Shown here piece by piece: positions 1 through 8,309 of a DNA stretch of 39,866 bases. Position numbers and translations under genes: made by a program. The notes below the pieces were generated by a model that did no database searches, was not told where the DNA came from, and worked only from the letters and a program-made list of their open reading frames with translations. Positions within the stretch are counted from its first letter, which is position 1. The number at the start of each line of letters is the position of its first letter. Origin of the DNA: Candidatus Rokuibacteriota bacterium (GTDB taxonomy: Bacteria > Methylomirabilota > Methylomirabilia > Rokubacteriales > CSP1-6); NCBI GenBank assembly GCA_003220495.1, contig QHSP01000068.1:7723-47588 (forward strand). Direction: 5' to 3'.

Positions 1-1202
1 ACCGGGCCATCGAGGAGATCGAAGATCGCGACATCCGCGGGCGCCCCGATCCTCAGCGTGCCCAGACCGGCCACGCGGCCAATGATCTTGGCCGGCTCGA
101 CCGTCGCCTTCGCCACGACGTCTTCCAGGGTCATCCCGAGGTTGAGGAACTTCGACATCACGTTGGGCAGGGTCGGGTACCCCGGCGTATTGATGCTCAC
201 CGCGTGGATATCGCTGGAGATCGTGTCCGGCGCGGCGCCCTGCTGCATGGCCGGCTCGCAGATCGTGTAGTCGAAGCTTCCCCCGCCGTGTCCGACATCG
301 AAGACGACCCCGCGCTGCTTGGCCGCCCTGGCGGCGGCGAGGAGCTGGCCGTTCTGCACGATGTTGTTGCCCGCGCCGCTGTACGCGTGCGTCAGGATGT
401 CGCCCGGGCGGAGGAGATCCAGCAGATCCGACAGCGAGCCCGGCGCGGCCCCGATGTGACACATGACGGGCACGCCCTTGCCGACCATCTCGGCGGCCCG
501 GATCGCCCGTCGCAACGGCTCGAGTCCGTTCTGCCCGACCACCGAGTCGGTGATGCGAACTTTCACGCCGAGCACGACGTCGGGATTCTCGGCCACGGCC
601 TTCGCGCAGCCGTCCACGTTGGCGTAGTCGATGTTGAGCATCTCGCCCGGGGCCAGTCCGCCGGCGAGGCCGATCGACGCGATGTGGACGAAGGCGAAGA
701 TGCGGGTGCGCGCCTGCGGGATCGCGTAGTGGCGGACCGCGCCGAAGGTCTGCCACCCGGCATCACCCGCCGACACGGCGGTGGTCACGGCCGTGATCCC
801 CACCAGCTCGTCGGCCGGCAGGCCGATGCCGAGGTGCGGGACCAGATGCGTATGGAGATCGACGAGGCCGGGCGTGACGAGCTTGCCGGCAACGTCGATA
901 CGCTGGACGGCGCGCGCGGCCGGAATGCTCGCCTCGACCGTGGCGAGCTGGCCGTGCTTGATTCCGAGATCTCGCTTGCCGCGGAGCTTCTGGCTGGGAT
1001 CGAGCACCTCGCCGTTCGCGATCACGAGGTCGTACTTCAACGCCGGATCTTTCGGATCGAAACCGTGTGGCGCGGGCGCGCCGGCCTGCGCGAGCAGGAG
1101 GGGAGTCGACCTGGCGTCGACGGTGGATGGCTGGGCTGCGAGGGTGGCGCCGGCAGCGGCCGCCGACGTCGAGACGATGAAGTCGCGCCGCGAGACTCCC
1201 AT
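1..1202 (-). CDS. Amidohydrolase/deacetylase family metallohydrolase, Tat-exported (3' end outside window)
   Basis: The minus-strand frame opens with ATG at 1202, preceded by a GAGGAGA ribosome site, and runs off the window edge after 400 codons. The N-terminus MGVSRRDFIVS followed by an alanine-rich stretch is a twin-arginine signal, so the enzyme is probably exported folded. The first metal-binding motif is DLHTHLVPH. A later GVKVRITDSVVG segment matches the lysine-bearing motif of the EF_0837-like amidohydrolase/deacetylase family, in which the lysine is carbamylated and bridges two metals. VFDVGHGGGSFDY supplies further histidine and aspartate ligands. Family members hydrolyse amide or ester bonds on small substrates; the substrate here cannot be read from sequence. 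The missing C-terminus prevents checking the final metal-binding aspartate. Confidence 0.88.
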   Translation of the reverse strand, partial: MGVSRRDFIVSTSAAAAGATLAAQPSTVDARSTPLLLAQAGAPAPHGFDPKDPALKYDLVIANGEVLDPSQKLRGKRDLGIKHGQLATVEASIPAARAVQRIDVAGKLVTPGLVDLHTHLVPHLGIGLPADELVGITAVTTAVSAGDAGWQTFGAVRHYAIPQARTRIFAFVHIASIGLAGGLAPGEMLNIDYANVDGCAKAVAENPDVVLGVKVRITDSVVGQNGLEPLRRAIRAAEMVGKGVPVMCHIGAAPGSLSDLLDLLRPGDILTHAYSGAGNNIVQNGQLLAAARAAKQRGVVFDVGHGGGSFDYTICEPAMQQGAAPDTISSDIHAVSINTPGYPTLPNVMSKFLNLGMTLEDVVAKATVEPAKIIGRVAGLGTLRIGAPADVAIFDLLDGP

Positions 1203-1338
1203 GACGTGGTCTCCTCGCCTATGCGGTACGGCCAGGTGAGCTTCTCATCGCGGCTGCGCGCAGACCGCATCGCGTCCCGTTGCCGCAGGGATGCTATGCG
1301 GTGACATGCCGGGCGTCAACCGTGCGACGACCCGCGAC

Positions 1339-2313
1339 TTACCGTTCGGCGGCGCGGCCCGGCGTGGGAATCTGCATCAGGAGGCTGCCGCCACCGCCGG
1401 TGACGAACTGTGGCAGGCGACCGTCCCACTTCGCCAGGTATTGCTGCTGGATGAGAGTCGCTGTGAGCGACTGGGTGACCTTCGCGTTGTATTCCGCCTC
1501 GGCGGCCGCGCGCAGCCGCAGCGCGGCGGCTTCTCCTTCCGCGCGCGCCTGGAGGGCGGCGCCTTCGCCGCGCTCGCGGGCCACCTTCGATTCCGCCTCG
1601 CGCTTGGCCTGATCGACCTCGTAGCGCTTCTGCTCGGCCACCTGCTGGGCGATCTGCTTGCGCTCCACCGCCTGCTCGAAGTCCTTGTCGAAGCGGATGT
1701 CCTTGATCGACACCTCGGTGACTTGGATGCCGTATTTCAACAGCCACTTGGTGAGGCCGTCCTGCACGTCCGCCTTGATCCTCGGGCGCTGCTGAAGGAT
1801 GTCGTTCGCGGCGTGGACGGCCGTGTTCGCCTTCAGCACCTCGGCGGCGGCCGGATCGATGATCGACTGCTCGTAGCGCAGGCCGACCGTGCGGTAGACC
1901 TCGGGCGCACGGTCGTCGATGAGCCGGTAGTTCAGGGCCATCACCGCGTGCACCGCCTGAATGTCCACCGACGCGGCATCGTATTTCGCCTCGTGCTTCT
2001 GCACGCGGGTGTCCATCTGGATGACGTCTTTGTAGGGCAGCACGAAGTGCAGGCCGTTGTAGAGCGGCTCCTTCTCCACGTTGCCGAACACCGTCACCAC
2101 GCCGACGTGGCCGGCGTCGACGACCACGAAGCTCGAGAGCACGATGATGAGCAACCCCAGCAGCACTCCGGCGACCTGCGCGGCGCGGCCGATGCCCACC
2201 AGCGGCAGCCTCGCCCGGGTCGCGTCACGCACCTGCGCGGCCATCGAGACGAGGAGCCGGCCCACGAAGACGCCACCGACGATCAACACTGTCGCGAGGA
2301 TCAGCTTGCCCAT
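1339..2313 (-). CDS. Prohibitin-family SPFH-domain membrane protein
   Basis: The 324-residue protein starts at ATG 2313 behind GGGAGGGG. An N-terminal membrane stretch (about 3-25) and a second hydrophobic segment (about 45-70, VLLGLLIIVLSSFVVVDAG) precede an SPFH/band-7 domain beginning VGVVTVFGNV. The C-terminal third is a long charged, alanine-rich coiled coil (ERKQIAQQVAEQKRYEVDQ onward), then a short tail ending LLMQIPTP. This layout is that of bacterial prohibitin homologues, which form ring-like membrane scaffolds often tied to proteases or lipid-domain organisation. It is 18 nt downstream of a lipoprotein gene on the same strand and may be co-transcribed with it. The role here is inferred from family only. 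Confidence 0.88.
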   Translation of the reverse strand: MGKLILATVLIVGGVFVGRLLVSMAAQVRDATRARLPLVGIGRAAQVAGVLLGLLIIVLSSFVVVDAGHVGVVTVFGNVEKEPLYNGLHFVLPYKDVIQMDTRVQKHEAKYDAASVDIQAVHAVMALNYRLIDDRAPEVYRTVGLRYEQSIIDPAAAEVLKANTAVHAANDILQQRPRIKADVQDGLTKWLLKYGIQVTEVSIKDIRFDKDFEQAVERKQIAQQVAEQKRYEVDQAKREAESKVARERGEGAALQARAEGEAAALRLRAAAEAEYNAKVTQSLTATLIQQQYLAKWDGRLPQFVTGGGGSLLMQIPTPGRAAER

Positions 2314-2331
2314 CTGCCCCTCCCGTGTTGC

Positions 2332-2787
2332 TCAGGTCTTGCCGAGTTCGTAGCCGCGCGGCCTGAGGCAGTCGACGAAGACCTGCCGGCGCTTGTCGAT
2401 GTTGGTCCTCCAGTAGACCAGGTTCTCCTTGATCCATCTCGAGATCATCCCCAGATCGCGCTCGGCCTCGCGCTGCGCCTGGCCGTCACAGTCGAGCACG
2501 TCGAGCAGCACGCGCGTGGGCTCGATCGCGGTCGACGCGCGGGTAAGCCGCACGGTCTGGGAGGTCGAGCCCACCTCCGGCGTGGTCTCGTATCCCGCCG
2601 CGATCAGGCAGGCCGCGAAGCCGGCAAGGCGGGCGGCGGTCTTCTTCGACCACTCCGCGCATCGCTTCCGGTCCGAGTCGATCTGCGCCGCGCTCTGCTC
2701 CTTGAGCGGTGTTGCCTTGAGATTGGCGGTGGTGGTGCAGCCCGTCAGGATGAACAGGGCGGTGACAACCAGCGGCGCCTTCGTCAT
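2332..2787 (-). CDS. Hypothetical lipoprotein
   Basis: This encodes 151 residues from ATG 2787; an in-frame GTG at 2805 would add six residues but gives a poorer signal peptide. MTKAPLVVTALFILTGC is a lipoprotein signal with an LTGC lipobox, so the mature protein should be lipid-anchored at Cys17. The rest is soluble, with several further cysteines (RCAEW, AACLIAAGY, LDCDG, DCLRPRGY). No named domain is recognised. CLRPRGYELGKT at the C-terminus resembles the short motif in many small outer-membrane lipoproteins in which a cysteine precedes G-Y/W. It lies just upstream of the prohibitin-like gene on the same strand. Confidence 0.75.
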   Translation of the reverse strand: MTKAPLVVTALFILTGCTTTANLKATPLKEQSAAQIDSDRKRCAEWSKKTAARLAGFAACLIAAGYETTPEVGSTSQTVRLTRASTAIEPTRVLLDVLDCDGQAQREAERDLGMISRWIKENLVYWRTNIDKRRQVFVDCLRPRGYELGKT

Positions 2788-2817
2788 CGGCTGAGAGCGT
2801 AGCACGGGCGACCGACT

Positions 2818-3819
2818 TCACCGCGCCGGGCGTCGGTACAGCAGGAGATCCTTGCTCGCGTCCGCCACCGGCTCGAAGGTGGAGGCGTGCGTGTTGGCCT
2901 CGAGGAGCACGAAGCGCAGGTGGAAGCGCTCGCGCTGCCGGGCGATGACGACCCGCCACGCGAGATTCGGGCCCCCGTCGTCGCACGTCGTCGTGCCGCA
3001 CATGCAGGTGATCAACCGTTTCTCGAGCTGGTAGCCGGCCTTCGAGAGCCGGCGACGAATGCGCCGGTCGCCGATCAGATCACTGTAGGTGCGCTCGCCG
3101 ACGTAATGGTAGTGCTCGTGACCGAACATGACGAGGTCGATGTCGGCGCGCAGCATGCTCTCGAGCGCGTCGGCCACGTTCTTGAGCTTCGTCCATCGAC
3201 TGTATTCGCGGCTGTCGGGGATGGCGACGTGATGATGCAGCAGGAGGAGCCTGAGATCGCACTTCTCCTGGCGGCGGGCGTCCTCGCGGTGAACGGCCTG
3301 GAGCCAGTCGAGGTCGTCCTCGTGGACCTTGCCCTTGGCGACCGAGGCCCAGCCGGCGTCGCCCATCGAGTCGATCGCGAGCACCCGGAGTCGGAGATCG
3401 CCGGACGTCATCCAGCCCGCCGCGCGCGGACGTCCTCGATGTTCGAACGAGTCGCCGAAGACGGATTCGAAGTTCGTGATCTGCCGGCTGATCGGAAGAT
3501 ACCGGCCGGCGTATCGATCGTGGTTGCCGGGGACCATGAACAGTCGGTCGTGATTCTCGAGTCGCAAGCCCACGGGCGTCGACGCGTCCGGGCGGGGAAC
3601 CGACCCGTACAGGAACTGCCTGGCCGCTTCCAGCGAGCCGACCTGTCCATCGGTCGAGATGTCTCCCGTCGCGACGACGTAGTCGGCCGGCTCGGCCCGC
3701 CAGTATCCGTCGAGGGCGACGAAGAGCTCGGGGTCATGGTGGCGCGGCAGACCGCGCTCCGGTGAGAACAGCTCGCCGCCCACGTGGAGGTCGGAGATGT
3801 GCAGAATCGAAAGCGGCAT
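2818..3819 (-). CDS. Calcineurin-like metallophosphoesterase
   Basis: This 333-residue protein has the full set of metallophosphoesterase motifs in order: ISDLHVGG near the N-terminus (D-x-H), VVATGDIS (GD), MVPGNHDRYAGR (GNHD), LLLHHHVAIP (metal histidine) and MFGHEHYHY (GHxH). These residues bind the two metals that activate water for phosphoester hydrolysis. There is no signal peptide, so it is probably cytoplasmic. The family covers cyclic nucleotide phosphodiesterases, nucleotidases and phosphoprotein phosphatases, and the substrate is not evident. The C-terminal part after the last motif contains CMCGTTTCDDGG, an unusual cysteine-rich stretch. Small lipoprotein genes sit on both sides. 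Confidence 0.88.
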   Translation of the reverse strand: MPLSILHISDLHVGGELFSPERGLPRHHDPELFVALDGYWRAEPADYVVATGDISTDGQVGSLEAARQFLYGSVPRPDASTPVGLRLENHDRLFMVPGNHDRYAGRYLPISRQITNFESVFGDSFEHRGRPRAAGWMTSGDLRLRVLAIDSMGDAGWASVAKGKVHEDDLDWLQAVHREDARRQEKCDLRLLLLHHHVAIPDSREYSRWTKLKNVADALESMLRADIDLVMFGHEHYHYVGERTYSDLIGDRRIRRRLSKAGYQLEKRLITCMCGTTTCDDGGPNLAWRVVIARQRERFHLRFVLLEANTHASTFEPVADASKDLLLYRRPAR

Positions 3820-3836
3820 CGCCCCGTGGCTGGCGG

Positions 3837-4172
3837 CTAGCGGTTCTGGTAGTAGCGCTTGCCGCTGAGCGGCGACGGCGGCTTGAGGAAATCTTCGGCG
3901 TCTTCCGGCCCCCTGAACTGATTGGTGTCGGCCACGGAGACCTCGACCCGCTTCCAGCCCTTACCCCGCATGCAGGCGCGATAGATCGCCTCCAGGCCGT
4001 CGGGGCCGTACGGACTCTGCTTGGCGTCCTCGATGCAGGCCCCGCTGTCTCGCTCGAAGTCCGCGACGGACCCGCCGGGCCGCTCCCAATAGTGGGAGCA
4101 GCCCGCCACGGCCAGAACACCGACGACCGTGAGCACCGATTCGAGGGCGAGCGTTCTGGTCTTCGTCCACAT
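3837..4172 (-). CDS. Hypothetical lipoprotein
   Basis: The start is set at ATG 4172 because GGAGGAGA sits six nucleotides upstream; a longer frame to 4199 lacks such a site. The 111-residue product begins MWTKTRTLALESVLTVVGVLAVAGC, a lipoprotein signal with an AVAGC lipobox. The mature part is charged and has paired cysteines (GACIEDAK, RACMRGKGW), with the CMRGKGW motif typical of small bacterial lipoproteins of unknown function. It is 17 nt upstream of the phosphoesterase gene on the same strand. It resembles the lipoprotein at 2332-2787 in having a CxxxGY/W end motif, though the two are not clearly homologous. Confidence 0.72.
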   Translation of the reverse strand: MWTKTRTLALESVLTVVGVLAVAGCSHYWERPGGSVADFERDSGACIEDAKQSPYGPDGLEAIYRACMRGKGWKRVEVSVADTNQFRGPEDAEDFLKPPSPLSGKRYYQNR

Positions 4173-4332
4173 TGGGCGTCTCCTCCAGGCGGTCAGCACG
4201 GCTTCACTTGGGGGCCGGCGCGGTGAGGCGGCGATTCGAAGGACTCCGTCGCGGCGTCGAGCGCAGGAAGGCGCCGGGCATCATGCGTGTACGTTGCCGC
4301 TCAAGCTAAGTCGGGTGAGCCTGTCCGTCAAT

Positions 4333-4356
4333 GGCCTTGACGAAGGGCCTTGACGA
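4333..4356. repeat. Direct repeat of GGCCTTGACGA
   Basis: GGCCTTGACGA occurs at 4333-4343 and again at 4346-4356, a 13-nt step, in the leader of the sugar ABC operon. Each copy contains TTGACG, which resembles a -35 box; after the second copy a 17-nt spacer leads to AAATAG (4373-4378), a poor -10. It could be a promoter or a protein-binding site; the sequence alone does not decide. Confidence 0.3.
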
Positions 4357-4407
4357 CTCGAACCTCGACGCGAAATAGCCGACATTCCCGACCTCCCGGC
4401 TAAGATG

Positions 4408-4462
4408 AGGCCGTGGACGGGCCCGCCGCGGTCGGCGGGACCGCCGGGAGGGGACACGGCCT
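4408..4462 (+). promoter_or_regulatory. Structured 5' leader enclosing the ribosome site of the ABC operon
   Basis: AGGCCGTG (4408-4415) pairs perfectly with CACGGCCT (4455-4462), which ends right at the start codon. Inside lies a second perfect stem, CCCGCCG (4422-4428) with CGGCGGG (4433-4439), loop CGGT. The ribosome site GGGAGGGGA (4446-4454) sits between the inner hairpin and the outer right arm. The fold could limit ribosome access; that is inference. Confidence 0.4.
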
Positions 4463-5713
4463 ATGAGGCGAGCTCTCACGGCTCTGGGAGTGCTCGGCGC
4501 CGCCGCCACGCTCCTGCTCAGCGCGTGCGATCGGGGGGCCGAGCGGTCCGGCGGCAGCGGCAAGTCGATCACCGTGGTGATCGCGGAATACAGTAAGGAC
4601 CATACGAAGCCCTTCTGGCAAGGCTTGTCGGAGCAGTATACGAAGCAGGGCGGCGTGAAGGTCGACCTCCGGATCATCGACTGGAACTCGATCGACCAGC
4701 AGGTCAGCACGATGATCCAGGCGAGCCAGCCGCCGGACGTGCTGAACCTGAACTCCTTCTCCAGCTACGCCAAGGACCAGCTCCTCTACTCGGCCGACGA
4801 CGTGCTGTCGCCGAAGACGCGGGACGACTTCATCGAGGCCTTCGCGCGCGGGGGCGAGTATCAGGGCAAGCTCTACGGGTTCCCGATTCTGTCGAGCGCG
4901 CGCGCGTTCTTCTACAACAAGGACCTCTTCGCCCGCGCCGGCCTCGCCGGGCCGCCCAAGACCTGGGACGAGTTCGTCCACGCCGCGCGCAAGATCCAGG
5001 CGCTCGGCGGCGGCGTCATCGGCTACGCGCTGCCGCTCGGTCCCGAGGAAGCGCAGGCCGAGTGGGCGATCTGGATGTGGAACAACGGCGGCGACTGGAA
5101 GTCGGGCAACGGGTGGGCCATCAACAGCGACAAGAACGTTCAGACGCTTCGATTCCTGGCCGATCTCGCCAACCGCTACGGGGTCACACAGATCAATCCC
5201 GGAAAGACCAATCGTACCGACGGCGCCTTCCAGCTCTTCAAGGACGGCAGGGTGGGCATGGTGATGGGCTTCAGCCCGCTCGCGGCCCAGCTCGACGCCG
5301 AGAAGAAGGTGAGCTACGGCGTGGCCGCGATGCCGACCGCCGCGGGGCAGTCCGTCACGCTCGGCGTCGAGGACTATCTGATGGCGTTCAAGAAGACCGG
5401 CAACCAGGACGCCGTGAAGCGGTTCCTCGACCTCTACTATCAGCCGGAGAACATCACGCGCTGGATCACCGCCGAGGGGTTCCTGCCGGTGACGAAGTCC
5501 GGCCTGCAGCAGATGAGCTCGAACGCGCAGCTGAAGCCGTATCTGGACGCGCTGCCCAACGCCCGGCTCGCGCCCACGACGGACCCGGCGTGGGATCGGG
5601 TGAAGCTCGACGTCCAGCAGAACATCGGGCTGGCCGTCCAGCCCGGCGGCAATCCCAAGCAGGTGCTCGATCAGCTTCAGAAGAACGCCGTGGTGGCGGC
5701 CGGGAGCCGCTGA
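4463..5713 (+). CDS. Sugar-type ABC transporter substrate-binding lipoprotein
   Basis: The 416-residue product begins MRRALTALGVLGAAATLLLSAC, a lipoprotein signal with an LLSAC lipobox, and continues as an extracellular solute-binding protein of family 1 (MalE/UgpB-like). Matching features are an early ITVVIAEYSKD strand, RIIDWNSIDQQVSTMIQA, PPDVLNL, GGEYQGKLYGFPI with AFFYNKDLF, and late GRVGMVMGF and AAMPT motifs. It starts at ATG 4463 behind GGGAGGGGA. Two permease genes of the matching class follow on the same strand, so it delivers its ligand, probably a sugar or sugar derivative, to that membrane pair. The actual ligand cannot be deduced. Confidence 0.9.
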   Translation: MRRALTALGVLGAAATLLLSACDRGAERSGGSGKSITVVIAEYSKDHTKPFWQGLSEQYTKQGGVKVDLRIIDWNSIDQQVSTMIQASQPPDVLNLNSFSSYAKDQLLYSADDVLSPKTRDDFIEAFARGGEYQGKLYGFPILSSARAFFYNKDLFARAGLAGPPKTWDEFVHAARKIQALGGGVIGYALPLGPEEAQAEWAIWMWNNGGDWKSGNGWAINSDKNVQTLRFLADLANRYGVTQINPGKTNRTDGAFQLFKDGRVGMVMGFSPLAAQLDAEKKVSYGVAAMPTAAGQSVTLGVEDYLMAFKKTGNQDAVKRFLDLYYQPENITRWITAEGFLPVTKSGLQQMSSNAQLKPYLDALPNARLAPTTDPAWDRVKLDVQQNIGLAVQPGGNPKQVLDQLQKNAVVAAGSR

Positions 5714-5764
5714 GACGGCCGTGAACCGCTGACGCCGGAGCGCGGGCTCTCGCGCCGTCGCGGC

Positions 5765-6640
5765 GTGGGCCGCTGGCGGGCGCTCCTCTGGCTCGGCCCG
5801 AGCCTGGCGCTCATTGCCGCGGTCGTCCTCTATCCGGCCGTTGCGCTCGTTCGCGCCTCGCTGAGCCGCTATTCCATCACCGGTGTCCATCAAGGCTCGG
5901 TGGGAGCGGCCAACTACGCGCGGCTCCTCGAGCAAGAGGCGCTGCCGACCGTGGTCGCCAACACGGTGCTCTGGGTCGCGGCGATCGTCCTCGTGACGGT
6001 CGTCGTCTCGCTCGGTCTCGCCCAGCTGCTGAACGAAGACTTCCCGGGCCGACGCCTCGTACGCTGGGCGCTGATCGTGCCGTGGGCGGCGTCCGTCATC
6101 ATGACCTCGAAGCTCTTCGTCTGGATCTACGACTACTACTTCGGGATCCTGAATCACGCCCTGCTCGCGCTGCGCCTCGTCACGGCGCCCGTCGACTGGC
6201 TCGGCAACGACGCGACCGTGATGGCCGCGATGATCGCCGTCGGAATCTTCGTCTCGCTGCCGTTCACGACCTACGTCGTGCTGGCCGGGCTCTCGGCCAT
6301 CCCGGGGGAGGTCTACGAGGCCGCGCGGGTGGACGGCGCCTCGGCCTGGCGCACGTACTGGTCGGTGACGGTGCCCCTGCTGCGACCGGCCCTGCTGGTG
6401 GCGGTCGTGCTGAACGTGATCTACGTCTTCAACTCGTTCCCGATCGTGTGGACCTTGAACGATCGCAACCCGGGCTTCGCCCACGACACGATGATCACGT
6501 ACATGTACAAGATCGCGTTCAAGAGCTCGCTGCGCGACGTCGGGCTGGCCGCGGCGCTCGGCGTGGTGAACGTGCTCGTGATCCTGGTCGCGGTGCTCCT
6601 CTACCTGCGTACCGTGTCCTGGCGGGAGGCCGAGGCGTGA
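5765..6640 (+). CDS. ABC transporter permease, MalF/UgpA type
   Basis: The 291-residue membrane protein begins at GTG 5765, 51 nt after the binding-protein gene. It has six hydrophobic segments, the first at about 8-30 and the last at about 265-285. The cytoplasmic EAA loop reads EVYEAARVDGASAWRTYWSV followed by TVPLLRP, the signature that contacts the ABC ATPase. With the next gene it should form the heterodimeric channel of a carbohydrate importer. Its TGA overlaps the GTG of the second permease by four bases (GTGA), indicating coupled translation. No ATPase gene lies nearby, so a shared MsmK/UgpC-type ATPase elsewhere is likely. Confidence 0.9.
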   Translation: MGRWRALLWLGPSLALIAAVVLYPAVALVRASLSRYSITGVHQGSVGAANYARLLEQEALPTVVANTVLWVAAIVLVTVVVSLGLAQLLNEDFPGRRLVRWALIVPWAASVIMTSKLFVWIYDYYFGILNHALLALRLVTAPVDWLGNDATVMAAMIAVGIFVSLPFTTYVVLAGLSAIPGEVYEAARVDGASAWRTYWSVTVPLLRPALLVAVVLNVIYVFNSFPIVWTLNDRNPGFAHDTMITYMYKIAFKSSLRDVGLAAALGVVNVLVILVAVLLYLRTVSWREAEA

Positions 6641-7479
6641 GCCCGGCGCGCACGGGTCGGCGGGTGATCCGCCGGGTTGCGCTCTCCGGCGCGGGGCTCG
6701 CGCTCGCGGTCGTCGTGCTGGCGCCCTACGTCGTGATGGTCTGCACGGCGTTGAAGCCGGAAGGGGAGCTTCGGATGACGCCGCCGCGGCTCACCCCGAT
6801 CCAATGGCGACCCGGCAACGTGCTCGAGGTGCTCGGCGACCCGAGCTTCCAGGGGTGGCTCTACGCCTCGCTGGTCGTCGCGCTGACGTCCACGACCATC
6901 GTCGTGCTGGCCGCCACGCCGGCGGCCTACTACACCGCGCGCCACCGGTTCCCCGGCCGCTCCGCGTTCCTCCTGGTCGTGCTCGTCACCCAGATGTTCT
7001 CGCCGACGGCGCTGGTGGTCGGGCTCTACCGGCAGTTCTTCGACCTGGGCCTGGTCGACACCTACGCCGCGCTCATCCTGACCAATGCCGCCTTCAACCT
7101 CGCGTTCGCCATCTGGATCCTGCGCGCGTTCTTCGCGTCCATCCCCCGCGAGATCGAAGAAGCCGCTGCGGTCGACGGCTGCGGCCGGCTCCGGACGCTC
7201 GTCCAGGTCGTGTTGCCGCTCTCGCTACCGGCGATCGTCACCGCAGTGATCTTCGCCTTCATCGCCGCGTGGAACGAGTACATCGTCGCGCTCACGCTCA
7301 TGGCCGATCCAGCCCGGAAGCCCTTGACGGTCGGCATCACTTCGTACGTGACAGCCTACGTCCAGCACTGGAACCATCTCTTCGCCGCCTCGATCATCGC
7401 CATCGTGCCGGTCGTCGTGCTGTTCGCGATGATCGAGCGCCATCTGGTCGGCGGCCTCACGGCCGGTAGCGTGAAGTGA
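6637..7479 (+). CDS. ABC transporter permease, MalG/UgpE type
   Basis: The start is placed at GTG 6637, overlapping the previous stop as GTGA; a longer open frame extends upstream but only as the shadow of the first permease. The 280-residue protein has six membrane segments and the EAA loop EIEEAAAVDGCGRLRTLVQV followed by VLPLSLP. It ends GGLTAGSVK, typical of the MalG branch (family consensus GLTAGAVKG). Together with the upstream permease and binding lipoprotein it forms a CUT1-like sugar importer lacking its own ATPase gene. The operon appears to end here; the next gene is on the opposite strand. Confidence 0.9.
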   Translation: MSPARTGRRVIRRVALSGAGLALAVVVLAPYVVMVCTALKPEGELRMTPPRLTPIQWRPGNVLEVLGDPSFQGWLYASLVVALTSTTIVVLAATPAAYYTARHRFPGRSAFLLVVLVTQMFSPTALVVGLYRQFFDLGLVDTYAALILTNAAFNLAFAIWILRAFFASIPREIEEAAAVDGCGRLRTLVQVVLPLSLPAIVTAVIFAFIAAWNEYIVALTLMADPARKPLTVGITSYVTAYVQHWNHLFAASIIAIVPVVVLFAMIERHLVGGLTAGSVK

Positions 7480-7518
7480 GCGATGCGGTGCTGCGAGGGA
7501 GGAGTGCGGCGAGTCGAC

Positions 7519-7556
7519 GAAAACGCGCACGGGAAGGGGGCGACCTTCCCGTGCGC
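7519..7556 (-). terminator. Terminator hairpin downstream of the pilin gene
   Basis: GCGCACGGGAAGG (7525-7537) pairs with CCTTCCCGTGCGC (7544-7556), a perfect 13-bp stem with a 6-nt loop. Read on the minus strand it is followed by GTTTTC, so it fits a Rho-independent terminator for the pilin transcript. It may also stop the ABC operon from the other side, although there is no T-run in that direction. Confidence 0.75.
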
Positions 7557-7573
7557 GGTGGACGTTCGGAGCG

Positions 7574-7981
7574 TTACGGCAGGCTGACGCTGGTGCCGTC
7601 GCCCGTCGCGGAAATGTTGAAGGTGCCGGCCGCGCTGTTAGGCGCGTACGAGTACGCCTGCCAACCCGTCGGCGGATTCGGGACGTTGGCCATGAACGGA
7701 CCGGCCGTCTGGTTCTGACCGTTGGTCGCAACCACCGTGAGGTCGGTGAGCGCCGCGGCCACGTTACCCATGTGGGCGCTGTAGATCGAGACGGCCGACG
7801 CCAGCGCGCGAGAATCGGCCTGGGCCTTGGCGATCCGCGCGCGCGCCTGCACGTTGGCGTAGAGCGGGATGGCGATGGCCGCTAGGATGCCGATGATCGC
7901 GACGACAATCATCAGCTCGATGAGGGTGAAGCCTCGCTGGTTCCCTACCGTGAGCCGCTTCTTCGTCCACCACTGAAGCAT
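7574..7981 (-). CDS. Type IV pilin-like prepilin
   Basis: The 135-residue product starts at ATG 7981 behind AGGGGGA. A short charged leader ending NQRG is followed by FTLIELMIVVAIIGILAAIA, the class III prepilin signal: cleavage after Gly17, methylated Phe and Glu5 of the mature chain. After the N-terminal helix, a small C-terminal domain (YANVQARARIAKAQADSRAL onward) carries GWQAYSYAP and ends in TSVSLP. The short length fits PilA of delta-proteobacterial style or a GspG-like pseudopilin, and sequence alone does not separate these. It is isolated, with no pilus assembly genes in the window. A sigma-54 site lies upstream and a strong terminator downstream. Confidence 0.87.
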   Translation of the reverse strand: MLQWWTKKRLTVGNQRGFTLIELMIVVAIIGILAAIAIPLYANVQARARIAKAQADSRALASAVSIYSAHMGNVAAALTDLTVVATNGQNQTAGPFMANVPNPPTGWQAYSYAPNSAAGTFNISATGDGTSVSLP

Positions 7982-8309
7982 TGTGAATCCCCCTATCCGA
8001 GCACGTTGGATTGAGATGATCGTCTGTCGCTCCAGTCGAAGTGCAGCTTCAGTGCCATGCGTTCGCAGGAACGACAACGTCGACTTCCCGAATACTTGAA
8101 GCGATCCACCCTTCTCGGGCTCGCCCGGTGCGCGTTTGACTCTATCCAGATGGGCCGGCCAGCGCGCTCTCGTGGCCACTGAACAAATTCGTTCCACACG
8201 CGTCTCGCGCTGTTGCGGCAGTCAGTTGGAGCTCGCGTTCGGTGCTCCAGTCCAATGGATGCACCGGGTTTCCGGTAACTCCCGACCAAAGGCGTGTACA
8301 GTCGAGACA
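7982..8309. other. Divergent intergenic region between pilin and MFS genes
   Basis: This 328-bp spacer separates the pilin gene (minus) from the MFS gene (plus). It contains the sigma-54 site described separately and is less GC-rich than its surroundings. I see no convincing -35/-10 pair for the MFS gene and no conserved small gene; the open frames crossing it have no ribosome sites. Confidence 0.6.
8041..8057 (-). promoter_or_regulatory. Sigma-54 (-24/-12) promoter for the pilin gene
   Basis: On the minus strand the sequence reads TGGCAC-TGAAG-CTGCAC. GG (8056-8055) and GC (8044-8043) are separated by exactly ten bases, the RpoN spacing, and the elements match the consensus TGGCACG-N4-TTGCA well. 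Transcription would begin near 8031, leaving a leader of about 50 nt before ATG 7981. Pilin genes in Pseudomonas, Geobacter and Myxococcus are known RpoN targets driven by PilR-type activators. Confidence 0.7.

Noticed and set aside
4400-6484. 694-codon minus-strand frame
   Set aside because: Antisense to the sugar-binding protein and first permease; composition is that of a shadow frame.
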